Positions 33,760-42,184 of a DNA stretch of 58,946 nt are shown here, in pieces (position 1 is the stretch's first letter; every line of letters begins with the position of its first letter). This stretch comes from Parafannyhessea sp902761955 (GTDB taxonomy: Bacteria; Actinomycetota; Coriobacteriia; Coriobacteriales; Atopobiaceae), in the NCBI GenBank assembly GCA_902761955.1, contig CACWMM010000001.1:1-58946 (forward strand). Reading direction: 5' to 3'. A program made the translations under genes and the position numbers. The notes below the pieces were generated by a model that worked only from the letters and a program-made list of their open reading frames with translations, made no database searches and was not told the origin of the DNA.

Positions 33760-34602
33760 ATGATCAAGCTGGTCCTGACGGACATGGACAACACCCTCAT
33801 ACCGTTTGGCGCGGAGCGCGTGAGCCCGCGCGCGATGGACGCCATTCGCGAGCTGCGCGCCGCCGGCGTGGAGTTTGGCCCCGCGACCGGCCGCGACACC
33901 CAGGAGCTGATGCGCTTCTTTGGCGGCGACGACTCCGCGTTCCAGACGGGCATACTCTCGAACGGCAAGAAGATCTACGTGGACGGCGAGCTGAGACGCA
34001 AGAGCCTGATCGACAACGCGGCGCTGCAGCGCCTGAGCGATTACGTGCGCGGCTTCGAGCACTGCTTCGTGACCGCGTACCCGCTGGCAAACGACCGGAC
34101 GAACCCGGCGTGGTGCATCGCGACCACGGAGGCGGACGCGGCGCCGTACGCGGAGCGCTTCAAGTTTGCGTGCACGCTGGCCGACGCGGTGCCCGAAGAC
34201 GAGCTGATCGCCGCGACGATCGCCTGCCCGCTGGGACAGGACGTGTTGGAGAAGATCAAGGCGGGCGGCATGGAGGCGTGTCCTGAGTTCGACCTCGTGC
34301 AGCCTGTGGACGCATGGTGCGACGTGGTACCGCACGGCCTGAACAAGGGCACGGCGCTGCCGATGCTGCTGGACGCCATGGGGATATCCCAGGACGAGGT
34401 GGTGTTCTTTGGCGACGCGGAGAACGACCTGGCCCTGATGGGCGCGCTTAGAAACTCCGTCGCCGTGGCGAACGCGACGCCGGCCGCGGCTGCGGCAGCC
34501 CGCTACCACATTGGCCGCTGCGACGAGGACAGCGTGGCCGCGGCCCTGGAGGAGATAGCCTGTGCCACGCGCGAGGGCCGCACGCCCCGCTTCATGCTGT
34601 AG
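33760..34602 (+). CDS. Cof-type HAD phosphatase
   Basis: 280 residues; ATG after AAAGGCAG. HAD motifs: DMDNTLIPF at 8-16 (nucleophile Asp 8), ATGRD, the Lys in the GLNKGTAL region, and FFGDAENDLALMG for metal binding. The cap between motifs II and III is the C2b type of Cof proteins, which dephosphorylate sugar phosphates and pyridoxal phosphate. The exact substrate cannot be read. It is monocistronic, with a copy of the GGGCGAGAAG word in its leader (33695-33704). Confidence 0.9.
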   Translation: MIKLVLTDMDNTLIPFGAERVSPRAMDAIRELRAAGVEFGPATGRDTQELMRFFGGDDSAFQTGILSNGKKIYVDGELRRKSLIDNAALQRLSDYVRGFEHCFVTAYPLANDRTNPAWCIATTEADAAPYAERFKFACTLADAVPEDELIAATIACPLGQDVLEKIKAGGMEACPEFDLVQPVDAWCDVVPHGLNKGTALPMLLDAMGISQDEVVFFGDAENDLALMGALRNSVAVANATPAAAAAARYHIGRCDEDSVAAALEEIACATREGRTPRFML

Positions 34603-34704
34603 GGTCTGCCGGCGTACCGTGTCCGGCGCGGGTGATAAGATAGCCTAACGAGCGGGCGCCGGCACGCGGTGCCCCGTGGAGTCATCCGTTACGTGGAGGC
34701 GAGC

Positions 34705-35406
34705 ATGGCCAAGCACCTCACCAACCTGGGCCTGGGGCGCGACGAGATTCCGCCGCAGGAGTCCCGTCCTGCCGCGGACCAGACGCGCCGCCGGCGCAGG
34801 CAGGCGATCCTGCTGGTGGTGCTTGCGCTGCTGGTTGCGTACCTGTTTGCGCTCGGCCGCAGCTACCTTGCCATACAGGACGGCATGATGGACGTGAACC
34901 AGAGCTACGACGCCCTGACCGCCGCCGCGCGCAAGGCGGACTACCCGGCCGCCATCAAGGCGTCCAAGAGCCTGACCGCCGCGATGGACAAGATACAGGA
35001 GCAGACGCAGCTGTGGGTGTGGGGCATACCCGCGCGGCTTCCCGTGGTGGGCGACGACGTGCGCATGGGCCGCACGCTGGCCGCCGTGGGCAAGCGCTCG
35101 TGCGACGACGCCCTCATGCCCGTGTGCGACGGGCTCCAGAAGGTGGTTCCCGCTGACGGCTCGGGCATAGGTTCGGCAAAGGACCTGTCGAAGCTGCTCA
35201 AGAAGGTTGACAAGGCGCAAAGGATCACGAAGGACTGCGAGAGGCAGGTGCGCGCCGCGGGCGACGCCCACATATCGAGCCTGAACCACGCGCGCGACCG
35301 GCTGCTGAGCATACTTGCCGGCACGAACGACACGTACGAGAGCCTCCACGACGAGCTGACGCTGCTCAAGGGCGCAAGCGACATCGTGTCGATCATCACG
35401 AGCTAG
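34705..35406 (+). CDS. Membrane-anchored helical protein, DUF4012-like
   Basis: 233 residues; ATG at 34705 after GTGGAGGCGAGC. Short cytoplasmic basic region, one membrane segment (about 36-54) and an extracellular helical part. The stretch LPVVGDDVRMGRTL recalls the start of DUF4012 proteins, but the match is partial. It ends 10 nt before the Sel1-ABC gene and so belongs to that operon. Confidence 0.75.
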   Translation: MAKHLTNLGLGRDEIPPQESRPAADQTRRRRRQAILLVVLALLVAYLFALGRSYLAIQDGMMDVNQSYDALTAAARKADYPAAIKASKSLTAAMDKIQEQTQLWVWGIPARLPVVGDDVRMGRTLAAVGKRSCDDALMPVCDGLQKVVPADGSGIGSAKDLSKLLKKVDKAQRITKDCERQVRAAGDAHISSLNHARDRLLSILAGTNDTYESLHDELTLLKGASDIVSIITS

Positions 35407-35415
35407 CGGTGGGCC

Positions 35416-37323
35416 ATGGGCAAGAAGAAGCTTGAGAGCGACTCCGAGGTCTACTGGGGCAAGCCAGAGCCTGAGCGCAAGCGGAAGAAGCACAAGAAGA
35501 AGGACAAGAAGGGCAAGGCCGCCAAGGGCGAGAAGGACACGCGCCCGGGCGGCGATGCGCCGTCTGGCGCAGACGCTGCCGAGGCGCGCCCCGACGGAAC
35601 GGCGGCGCGTGACGCGCACGGCAAGCCCGAAAAGGCCGGCATGGCTGGCAGGCGCGGCAAGAAGCTGCGCGTGTACATAGACTACTCCACGCTGGCAAAG
35701 CCCCGCCAGACGGACGTCCCCGCGGAACCCGGCGACGTGACGGTCGCGCTTCCGAAGGCGCGTGCGGCATCGGACGCCGCGGACGAGGCGGCGGACACTG
35801 CGGCCACGGACGAGCCAAAGGTCACGGTGGAGGCCCAGCTGGAGGACGAGGTCCTTCTCGCCCAGGGCGAGAAGGACGCGCCGCAGCCGGCTGACGCCAC
35901 CACGGAAGACGACGCGCCTTCCGAGGGCGAGCGCGAGGAGCCCGCCGAGGGCGCCGGCGAGGAGCCTGCGGACGGCGAGACCCCCGCGGAGGGCGGTGCC
36001 CCGGCAGGTGACGCACCGGCGGACGTTTTGGCGGAGGCCGGCAGCGCCGAGCGGCCGAGCTATCACGACGCGCTTTCCGCCCCGGGTCGCGACGAGGACG
36101 ACACGGAGCTGGAGGAGGGCGAGATCGCCGAGCTCAAGGCACGTGCCGCGGCGGGGGACCGCGCGGCGATGCGCTCGTTGGGCAACCGCTACCAGGCGGG
36201 AAACGGCGTGCCGCAGAGCTACGACCTCATGCGCGAGTGGTGGGAGCGCGCCGCCCAGGCGGGAAACACCACGGCCATGTGGGACCTTGGCTACTACTAC
36301 CTCATCGGCAAGTACCTGGACCAGGACGTGGGCCGCGGCCTGGCGTGGTTCAACCTCGCGATAGAGAACGGCAACGCGGACGCCGCCTTCCAGCTTGCGC
36401 TGTACTACGGCACGGGCATGTTCGTGGAGCAGGACTACGACCTTGCCCGGAAGCTGTTCGCACGTGCGCTGGAGCTTGGACGCGAGGACGCCCGCGAGGA
36501 GATCGCGGAGTGCGAGCGCGCGCTTGCGGAGGGCTCGGAGCACGACGTTGCCGGCTCCGTGCGCGGCGGCAACATCGTGCTCGACCACGTGAGCCGCAGC
36601 TTCGGGCGCAAGGTGGTGCTGGACGACATCACCCTCACCATCAAGGGCGGCGAGCTCGTGGCCATTGTGGGCAGCTCCGGCGGCGGCAAGTCCACGCTGG
36701 GCAGCATCATCCTGGGGACGCTGCGCCCGACGCACGGCCGCGTGGTGTTTGGCGGGCGCCTGGGCTTCGTGCCGCAGCGCAACCTCGTGCACGAGGACCT
36801 GACCGTGGCCCAGCAGCTGGACTTCTACGCGCGCGCCGTGAAGCACCTGCCCCGGCAGAAGGCGCGCGAGCGGGTGGACCGCGTCGTGCGCGAGCTTGGC
36901 CTGCAGAAGGTGCGACGCACCCTCATACGCAAGTGCTCGGGCGGCGAGAAGCGCCGCGTGTCCGTCGCGTGCGAGCTCCTCTCGTTCCCGGACGGCCTCG
37001 TGCTGGACGAGCCGACGAGCGGCCTGGACCCCGGGGACTCCGGAAACCTGGTGGCGGTGCTGCACAGCCTGGTCCACAACCGGCACATGACGGCGCTCGT
37101 GATCAACCACGACTACGAGAACATCCAGCTGTTTGACAAGATCTGCTTCCTCGCGCATGGCAAGGTGTGCTTCTATGGCACGCCGGTCAAGCTGTTCGAG
37201 TACTTCGACACCCGTTCCACGCGCGAGATATACACGTTGATGGACAAGGACCCGTACCCGTTCATCAGGCGCTTCGAGGAGTGGCGCCGGGACCATCCGG
37301 AAGAGCTGGGAGGCATCTGCTGA
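35416..37323 (+). CDS. Sel1-repeat and ABCG-type ATPase fusion protein
   Basis: 635 residues. Residues 1-60 are Lys-rich (KKHKKKDKKGK), 65-230 are acidic low complexity, 235-375 hold about four Sel1 repeats (RSLGNRYQAGNGV, WDLGYYYLIGKYL, FQLALYYGTGMFV), and 382-600 an ABC ATPase. ATPase motifs are VGSSGGGKST, CSGGEKRRVSV, VLDEPTSGLDP and NHDYEN; the closest type is ABCG/White. The next gene is its permease (TGATG overlap). Sel1 repeats normally bind proteins, so the fusion suggests a partner-dependent exporter. A palindrome made of two copies of the dispersed word sits in the linker. Confidence 0.85.
   Translation: MGKKKLESDSEVYWGKPEPERKRKKHKKKDKKGKAAKGEKDTRPGGDAPSGADAAEARPDGTAARDAHGKPEKAGMAGRRGKKLRVYIDYSTLAKPRQTDVPAEPGDVTVALPKARAASDAADEAADTAATDEPKVTVEAQLEDEVLLAQGEKDAPQPADATTEDDAPSEGEREEPAEGAGEEPADGETPAEGGAPAGDAPADVLAEAGSAERPSYHDALSAPGRDEDDTELEEGEIAELKARAAAGDRAAMRSLGNRYQAGNGVPQSYDLMREWWERAAQAGNTTAMWDLGYYYLIGKYLDQDVGRGLAWFNLAIENGNADAAFQLALYYGTGMFVEQDYDLARKLFARALELGREDAREEIAECERALAEGSEHDVAGSVRGGNIVLDHVSRSFGRKVVLDDITLTIKGGELVAIVGSSGGGKSTLGSIILGTLRPTHGRVVFGGRLGFVPQRNLVHEDLTVAQQLDFYARAVKHLPRQKARERVDRVVRELGLQKVRRTLIRKCSGGEKRRVSVACELLSFPDGLVLDEPTSGLDPGDSGNLVAVLHSLVHNRHMTALVINHDYENIQLFDKICFLAHGKVCFYGTPVKLFEYFDTRSTREIYTLMDKDPYPFIRRFEEWRRDHPEELGGIC
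35851..35877. repeat. Palindrome of two dispersed words, 13-bp arms
   Basis: GTCCTTCTCGCCC (35851-35863), one A, and GGGCGAGAAGGAC (35865-35877) are exact inverse complements. They lie in the acidic linker of the Sel1-ABC gene and encode VLLAQGEKD. Confidence 0.9.
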
Positions 37324-38291
37324 TGAGCCTGAGCTTCTTTAGGCAGGTCGTCATGCTTGCCAGGGAGTCGTTCAACAAGAGGTCCGAGCTGATGATGGGC
37401 GCGTCCGCCCTCATCATCAGCTCGCTTGCGGCGTGGGTCATCCGCTACCGCATGTTCGACTACTACGAGAACGCGAAGGTGGGCTTCTTCATAGTGGTGT
37501 GCTGCTGCCTGTGGATGGGGCTCTTCGACTCCATCCTGTGCATCTGCGACGCGCGCGACGTGCTGGAGCGCGACAAGTTCTCGGGCCTCAACCCGTACAG
37601 CTTCGTGCTCGCGAACGTGGTGTGGCAGGCCGTGCACGCCCTTCTCCAGACGGGCGTCCTCTTTTGGATGACGACGTCGATCATCGAGTTTCCCGCGGAG
37701 ACGAAGGCGCTGCTTGCGCCCGCGATGCCGGAGTACCTGGTGACGCTCTTCCTGATCACGTTTGCGGCGCAGATGCTGGGGCTGGGGGTGTCGGCCATCG
37801 TGCGCACGTCGCAGCAGGCCCTGACCGTGGCGCCGTTCATCCTGATTTACGAGCTCATCATGTCCGAGACGCTGTTTGGCCTGCCCGACGCGGTGCGCCC
37901 CCTGCGCGAGACGACGATCGTGCGGTGGGGCCTTTCCGGCCTGGGCACGATCTTCGACATCGACATGCTGCCGTGGAAGGCGGAGACCTCGGTCAAGAAG
38001 ATCATGAGGCAGGTGTCGTACCAGGTGACGGGCCAGGTGAACGGCGAGGTGAGCTCTTCTCCCGTGGGAGGCCTCCCCATACCGTTCTTCGACAAGCTCA
38101 TAGCGCGCCTGCAGGACTACATCACGAACTTCCCGCTGAACCCCGGCGTGCTTGGCGTGAACCACAACCTGCCCGAGTACACGGCGACCGCCGCGTACCT
38201 GGGACACGTGTGGATGGTGTTGGGCCTGCTGGCGCTGGCGGGAATCGTCCTTGCGCTGGTGGGCTTCCGCCGGACGGTGGAGATTCGCTAG
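37323..38291 (+). CDS. ABC-2 type permease, partner of the Sel1-ABC ATPase
   Basis: 322 residues, overlapping the ATPase stop by 1 nt. About six membrane segments: residues 25-42, 55-75, 105-125, 140-165, 180-200 and 295-318. An extracellular loop of about 90 residues (210-295) lies between the last two. CDARDVLERDKFSGL is the cytoplasmic coupling patch seen in ABCG permeases. Substrate unknown. Confidence 0.85.
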   Translation: MSLSFFRQVVMLARESFNKRSELMMGASALIISSLAAWVIRYRMFDYYENAKVGFFIVVCCCLWMGLFDSILCICDARDVLERDKFSGLNPYSFVLANVVWQAVHALLQTGVLFWMTTSIIEFPAETKALLAPAMPEYLVTLFLITFAAQMLGLGVSAIVRTSQQALTVAPFILIYELIMSETLFGLPDAVRPLRETTIVRWGLSGLGTIFDIDMLPWKAETSVKKIMRQVSYQVTGQVNGEVSSSPVGGLPIPFFDKLIARLQDYITNFPLNPGVLGVNHNLPEYTATAAYLGHVWMVLGLLALAGIVLALVGFRRTVEIR

Positions 38292-38351
38292 CCTGGCCCG
38301 CGCCGGCGCCCGGTGGCGCGCGGCCGCGGCGGGAAGATAGGAGACGCAAGC

Positions 38352-39284
38352 ATGTTCTGGTCACTCGTGAGCCTCCTGGTGCTCGCCCTCGTGGTGAGGG
38401 GGATCGTGTTCGCGGTCAGGTGGTTTGTCGCCTGGCTTGGCCGCGGCAAGCCCATCCAGCGCGCGGCGGAGGACCGCGAGCTGCCCCAGGAGGTTCGCGA
38501 CGCGGCGCGGGAGCTTGACTACTACTACCGCCTGAAGGGCTACCGCGAGCTCATAGGCAAGCCGCTGAAGCTGTCTCGCGCCCAGCTGAGCCTGCTGGCG
38601 CAGCGCGAGCGGGTCGTGCGCGACGACCGCGTGGACCACATGCGCATTGGCTGGTACCAGGTGGTCATCCTGTTCGTCGTGGGCTCCGTGGGCGGGCTTC
38701 TGCTCGAGCAGCTGTGGATGTTCGTGACGCTGGGGCTCACACAGGGGCGCTACGGCCTGGTATGGGGGCCCTTCTCGCCCCTGTATGGCGTGGGGGCCGT
38801 GCTGCTGACGCTGATATCGCTCCAGCTGCGCCGCAAGAAGGCGAAGTGGTGGATGGTCTTTCTGGTGTCCATGGTCGTGGGCGGCCTGCTTGAGCAGCTG
38901 ACCGGCTGGGGCATGGAGACGCTCATGGGTGCGGTGTCGTGGGACTACACGACCGTCCCCGGATGCATCACGAAGTGGGTTGCGTGGCCGTTCTTGTTCT
39001 TCTGGGGCGCGCTGGGGCTTATCTGGGCCAACGTGATCACGCCGTGGCTTCTGGGGCTCATCGGCGAGCCCACGACGCGCCGGCAGGTGATCTTCGTGCT
39101 GATACTTGCGGCGTACCTGTCGCTGGACGTGTTCATGACGCTGGCGTGCTTTGCGAGGCGCGCGGAGCGCGACCAGGGCATCCCGCCGAAGAACCAGTTC
39201 GAGGTGTGGGTGGACAAGAACTTCTCGAACCAGTTCATGTCTCACCGCTTCGAGAACATGGTGATCGAGGGGCACGGCAAGTAG
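38352..39284 (+). CDS. CmpB-like putative ABC transporter type IV membrane protein
   Basis: 310 residues; ATG after GATAGGAGACGCAAGC. One N-terminal segment, a cytoplasmic charged stretch (45-110), then five membrane segments at about 112-285. VWGPFSPLYGVGAV, METLMGAVSWDYTT and the following Pro/Trp-rich turn match the PF06541 (ABC_trans_CmpB) family. It is probably in the same transcript as the Sel1-ABC system. Role in transport is unproven in the family as a whole. Confidence 0.8.
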   Translation: MFWSLVSLLVLALVVRGIVFAVRWFVAWLGRGKPIQRAAEDRELPQEVRDAARELDYYYRLKGYRELIGKPLKLSRAQLSLLAQRERVVRDDRVDHMRIGWYQVVILFVVGSVGGLLLEQLWMFVTLGLTQGRYGLVWGPFSPLYGVGAVLLTLISLQLRRKKAKWWMVFLVSMVVGGLLEQLTGWGMETLMGAVSWDYTTVPGCITKWVAWPFLFFWGALGLIWANVITPWLLGLIGEPTTRRQVIFVLILAAYLSLDVFMTLACFARRAERDQGIPPKNQFEVWVDKNFSNQFMSHRFENMVIEGHGK

Positions 39285-39532
39285 GCCCGCGACGGCTGGC
39301 GGCATGGGTGCGTCGCGGGGGCAGCGTGTGGCCGGATGCGCCAAGACATGTTAGGACGGTATGTTTCAGCGGGCGTGCAGCTATGTGCGCCCGCGTCTCA
39401 TACGTGGGCATCGGCGAGCGGGCGCGCGGCGGCCCGCACGCGCTTATGGGTACCATAGCCATGCGGGTGGCGTCCACGCGGACGCTGGGCCCACCGCGAT
39501 GCGGGGGCTGCCCGCGCGACGAAGGGACTTTC

Positions 39533-40204
39533 ATGCGCGTACTGCTTGCGGAGGACAACGTGCGGCTTGCCCGTGCGACCGAGGTGATCCTGGAGAAGAA
39601 CGGCCTTGACGTGGAGGTGGCCCACGACGGCCTTGAGGCGCTGGACGCGCTCGACCGCGGGTACTTTGACGTTGCCGTGCTGGACATCATGATGCCGGGG
39701 CTGGACGGTCTCGAGGTGCTGAGGCACGTCCGCGCGGAGGGAAACGACGTCCCCGTAATCCTGCTGACCGCGAAGACGCAGGTGGATGACAAGGTTGCCG
39801 GCCTGGCGGACGGCGCGGACGACTACATGACGAAGCCGTACGACAGCCGCGAGCTTGTGGCTCGCATTCGCGCGGCCGCGCGGCACAGGTCCGGTGCGTC
39901 GTCGAAGGTGCGCTTTGGCGACCTGGTGATAGAGGAGGACTCCTCCACGCTCACCACGCGGACGGCCTCCCTGGGCGTGAACCAGCGCGAGGCCCAGATG
40001 GCGGCCCTTCTGGCCCATGCGGGCGGCAAGGCCGTGGACACGGACTGGCTGCGCGAGCGCGTGTGGGACGGCGAGGCGCTGGAAGGCGAGGTGGAGCTGT
40101 ACGCAAGCTACCTGAACGGCAAGCTGAACGCGCTGGGCTCCTGCGTGAAGGTCGAGGGGTCGGACCGCGACGGCTGGAGGATGGTCGAGACCGTTGGAGC
40201 GTAG
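39533..40204 (+). CDS. OmpR-type response regulator
   Basis: 223 residues from ATG 39533 (AAGGGAC upstream). Receiver domain at 1-120: acidic pocket LAEDN, phospho-acceptor Asp 53 in VLDIMMPGLDG, and Lys in TKPYDSREL. The C-terminal winged helix spans about 130-220 with WLRERVWDG and LYASYLNGKLN. It overlaps the kinase gene by 11 nt. The target is likely the transporter cluster upstream or other envelope genes; not shown by the sequence. Confidence 0.92.
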   Translation: MRVLLAEDNVRLARATEVILEKNGLDVEVAHDGLEALDALDRGYFDVAVLDIMMPGLDGLEVLRHVRAEGNDVPVILLTAKTQVDDKVAGLADGADDYMTKPYDSRELVARIRAAARHRSGASSKVRFGDLVIEEDSSTLTTRTASLGVNQREAQMAALLAHAGGKAVDTDWLRERVWDGEALEGEVELYASYLNGKLNALGSCVKVEGSDRDGWRMVETVGA

Positions 40205-41465
40205 GCTGCGCATACAGCTGACGCTGAGCGTGCTGGCCTCTCTTGTGGTGCTGCTGGGCGTCATGTTCCTGGGAACGTACATGACGCGCCGGGCGCAGGT
40301 GGACGCGGACGCGGACAAGTCGATAGACACCATCGTCGAGGAGGGGGGAGAGCTCCCGAAGGACCTCTCCAGGTACTCGAACAGCAAGATCGAGGGCTTC
40401 TACGAGATGCGCTACCTGGTGGCACGGGTGGCATCCGACGGAACGCTGGACGAGACGAACCTCGACCACGTCGCGACGATCGACGAGGGCGAGGCGCAGG
40501 CCATGGTGAGCCGTGCGCTCTCGCGCGGCGGCGACCGGGGCTACGTGGGGGAGTTCCGCTATGGCGTGAGGGCCGAGAAGGACGGGACGAAGGTCGTGGT
40601 TCTTCTCGACCGCGCGCGGCAGCTTGAGGCGCTGAACGCGAGCATCGCGTCCGAGCTGAAGATCTATGGGGCGGGCGTCGTGGTGGTGACCGTGATCTTC
40701 CTGCTGCTGTCGAAGCGGATCGTGCAGCCCATCGTGCGCGCGCACGAGAGCCAGCGGCAGTTTGTGATAGACGCGGGGCACGACCTGCGCACGCCGCTTT
40801 CCATCATCAGCGCGGACGCGGACGTCCTGGCGATGGACGTGGGCGAGAGCGAGTGGATCGACGACATCAAGAGTCAGGTGGACGTGATGAGCGGGCTGAC
40901 GGAGAGCCTGATCGTGCTTTCGCGCGCGTCCACCGCCAACGAGCGCGACGCCGGCGTGGTGAACCTTTCCGACGTGGTGGCGCGGGAGGCGCGCGGCTTC
41001 AAGTCGAGGACGCTGACGGAGGACCATCCGCTGGCGAGCGACGTGTGCGGGGGCATCTACGTGCGGGGCAACGAGCAGTACCTGCAGCGCATGGTCGGCG
41101 CGCTCATCGACAACGCGCTGAAGTACTCCGTGGACGGCGGGCCCATCGAGGTGCGGCTGGAGCGGCACCTGCACCAGGCGGAGCTGAGCGTGAGGAACGC
41201 CACCGAGGGGGTGGACCCCAAGGAGGTGGGGCGCTGGTTTGGGAGGTTCTACCAGTCCGACAGGGCCAGGACCCACGAGGCGGGCGGCTATGGGATCGGG
41301 CTTTCCATGGTGGAGGCCGTGGCCAGGGCGCACGGCGGCAAGGCGCGCGCCGAGGCGGAGGCGGACGGAAGCTCCGTCACGATGGTCGTGACGCTGCCGA
41401 CGACGCGAGATCCCACGCAGCGGGCGTGGCGGCACGAGACCGAGGGAGGCAGCGATGAGCGTTGA
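40194..41465 (+). CDS. Sensor histidine kinase
   Basis: 423 residues from TTG 40194. Membrane segments at about 8-30 and 155-178 bracket a 125-residue extracellular sensor. H-box DAGHDLRTPLS with phospho-His near 200, N-box LIDNALKYS near 310 and G-box GGYGIGLSMV near 365. HisKA plus HATPase_c, with no visible HAMP motif. The weak TTG start and short overlap suggest coupling to the regulator's translation. It overlaps the alarmone synthetase gene by 11 nt. Confidence 0.9.
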   Translation: MERRLRIQLTLSVLASLVVLLGVMFLGTYMTRRAQVDADADKSIDTIVEEGGELPKDLSRYSNSKIEGFYEMRYLVARVASDGTLDETNLDHVATIDEGEAQAMVSRALSRGGDRGYVGEFRYGVRAEKDGTKVVVLLDRARQLEALNASIASELKIYGAGVVVVTVIFLLLSKRIVQPIVRAHESQRQFVIDAGHDLRTPLSIISADADVLAMDVGESEWIDDIKSQVDVMSGLTESLIVLSRASTANERDAGVVNLSDVVAREARGFKSRTLTEDHPLASDVCGGIYVRGNEQYLQRMVGALIDNALKYSVDGGPIEVRLERHLHQAELSVRNATEGVDPKEVGRWFGRFYQSDRARTHEAGGYGIGLSMVEAVARAHGGKARAEAEADGSSVTMVVTLPTTRDPTQRAWRHETEGGSDER

Positions 41466-42123
41466 CGAGAAGGGCGCCGGCCGCGTGCTGGCGGGCAGGT
41501 GCCATGCGGAGAGCGAGGCCGAGCTGGAGGGCTTTTATGGGGAGGACCTGCCGCGGCTGCGGGAGGGGCTCGAGCAGCTGAACGACCTGGCCGAGGGCTT
41601 TGCCTGCACGGAGGGCAACTCCGACGACCTGAAGCCCGTGGTGTACTACACCTCACGCATCAAGTCTCCGGAGAGCCTGGTGGAGAAGGTGCAGCGCAAG
41701 GGCGGCGACGGGTCTTCGCTTGCGGCGGCGATCGACGCGGGCGTGCAGGACATCCTGGGCCTGAGGATCATCTGCGCGTTTGGGGACGACGTGTACGCCG
41801 CGGTGCGCTGGATCGAGAGCCAGCCCGAGGTTGAGGTGGTACGCACGAAGGACTACATCAAGAACCCGAAGCCGAACGGCTACCGGAGCTATCACATGAA
41901 CGTGAGGTTCACGAGCGGGGCGGCGGCGTTTCTCCCCTCGTGCGAGATCCAGATTCGCACCGTTGCCACGGACTTCTGGGCGACGCTCGAGCACAAGATG
42001 AAGTACAAGAAGTCCGTGAGGAACCAGGCCCTGCTGACGCAGGAGCTGAAGCGCTGCGCCGACGAGATCGCGAGCGTGGACCTGGACATGCAGACGCTGC
42101 GCGACGCCATCAGGCGGGCTTAG
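41455..42123 (+). CDS. Small alarmone synthetase (RelQ/YjbM-like)
   Basis: 222 residues from ATG 41455, inside the end of the kinase gene. Core motifs of (p)ppGpp synthetase: TSRIKSPESLVEKV with the ATP-binding Arg/Lys, DILGLRIICAF, KDYIKNPKPNGYRSYH and EIQIRTVATDFWATLEHKMKYK region (read in parts). Hydrolase and TGS domains are absent, so it is a stand-alone synthetase. Such enzymes make ppGpp under envelope stress. The overlap places it under the same transcript as the two-component pair. Confidence 0.92.
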   Translation: MSVDEKGAGRVLAGRCHAESEAELEGFYGEDLPRLREGLEQLNDLAEGFACTEGNSDDLKPVVYYTSRIKSPESLVEKVQRKGGDGSSLAAAIDAGVQDILGLRIICAFGDDVYAAVRWIESQPEVEVVRTKDYIKNPKPNGYRSYHMNVRFTSGAAAFLPSCEIQIRTVATDFWATLEHKMKYKKSVRNQALLTQELKRCADEIASVDLDMQTLRDAIRRA

Positions 42124-42184
42124 GGTCTGCCTGGGACCAGCCTGCGGAATCGAGCAAACGGGCTTTGGACGGCGTTGGGAAGGC

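Noticed and set aside
33519..33968. Upstream extension of the C39-like peptidase
   Set aside because: It overlaps the start of the Cof gene on the other strand and lacks similarity; the start at 33518 has a clear ribosome site.
34645..37296. Long minus-strand frame opposite the Sel1-ABC gene
   Set aside because: Repetitive Arg/His/Val-rich shadow of a real gene.
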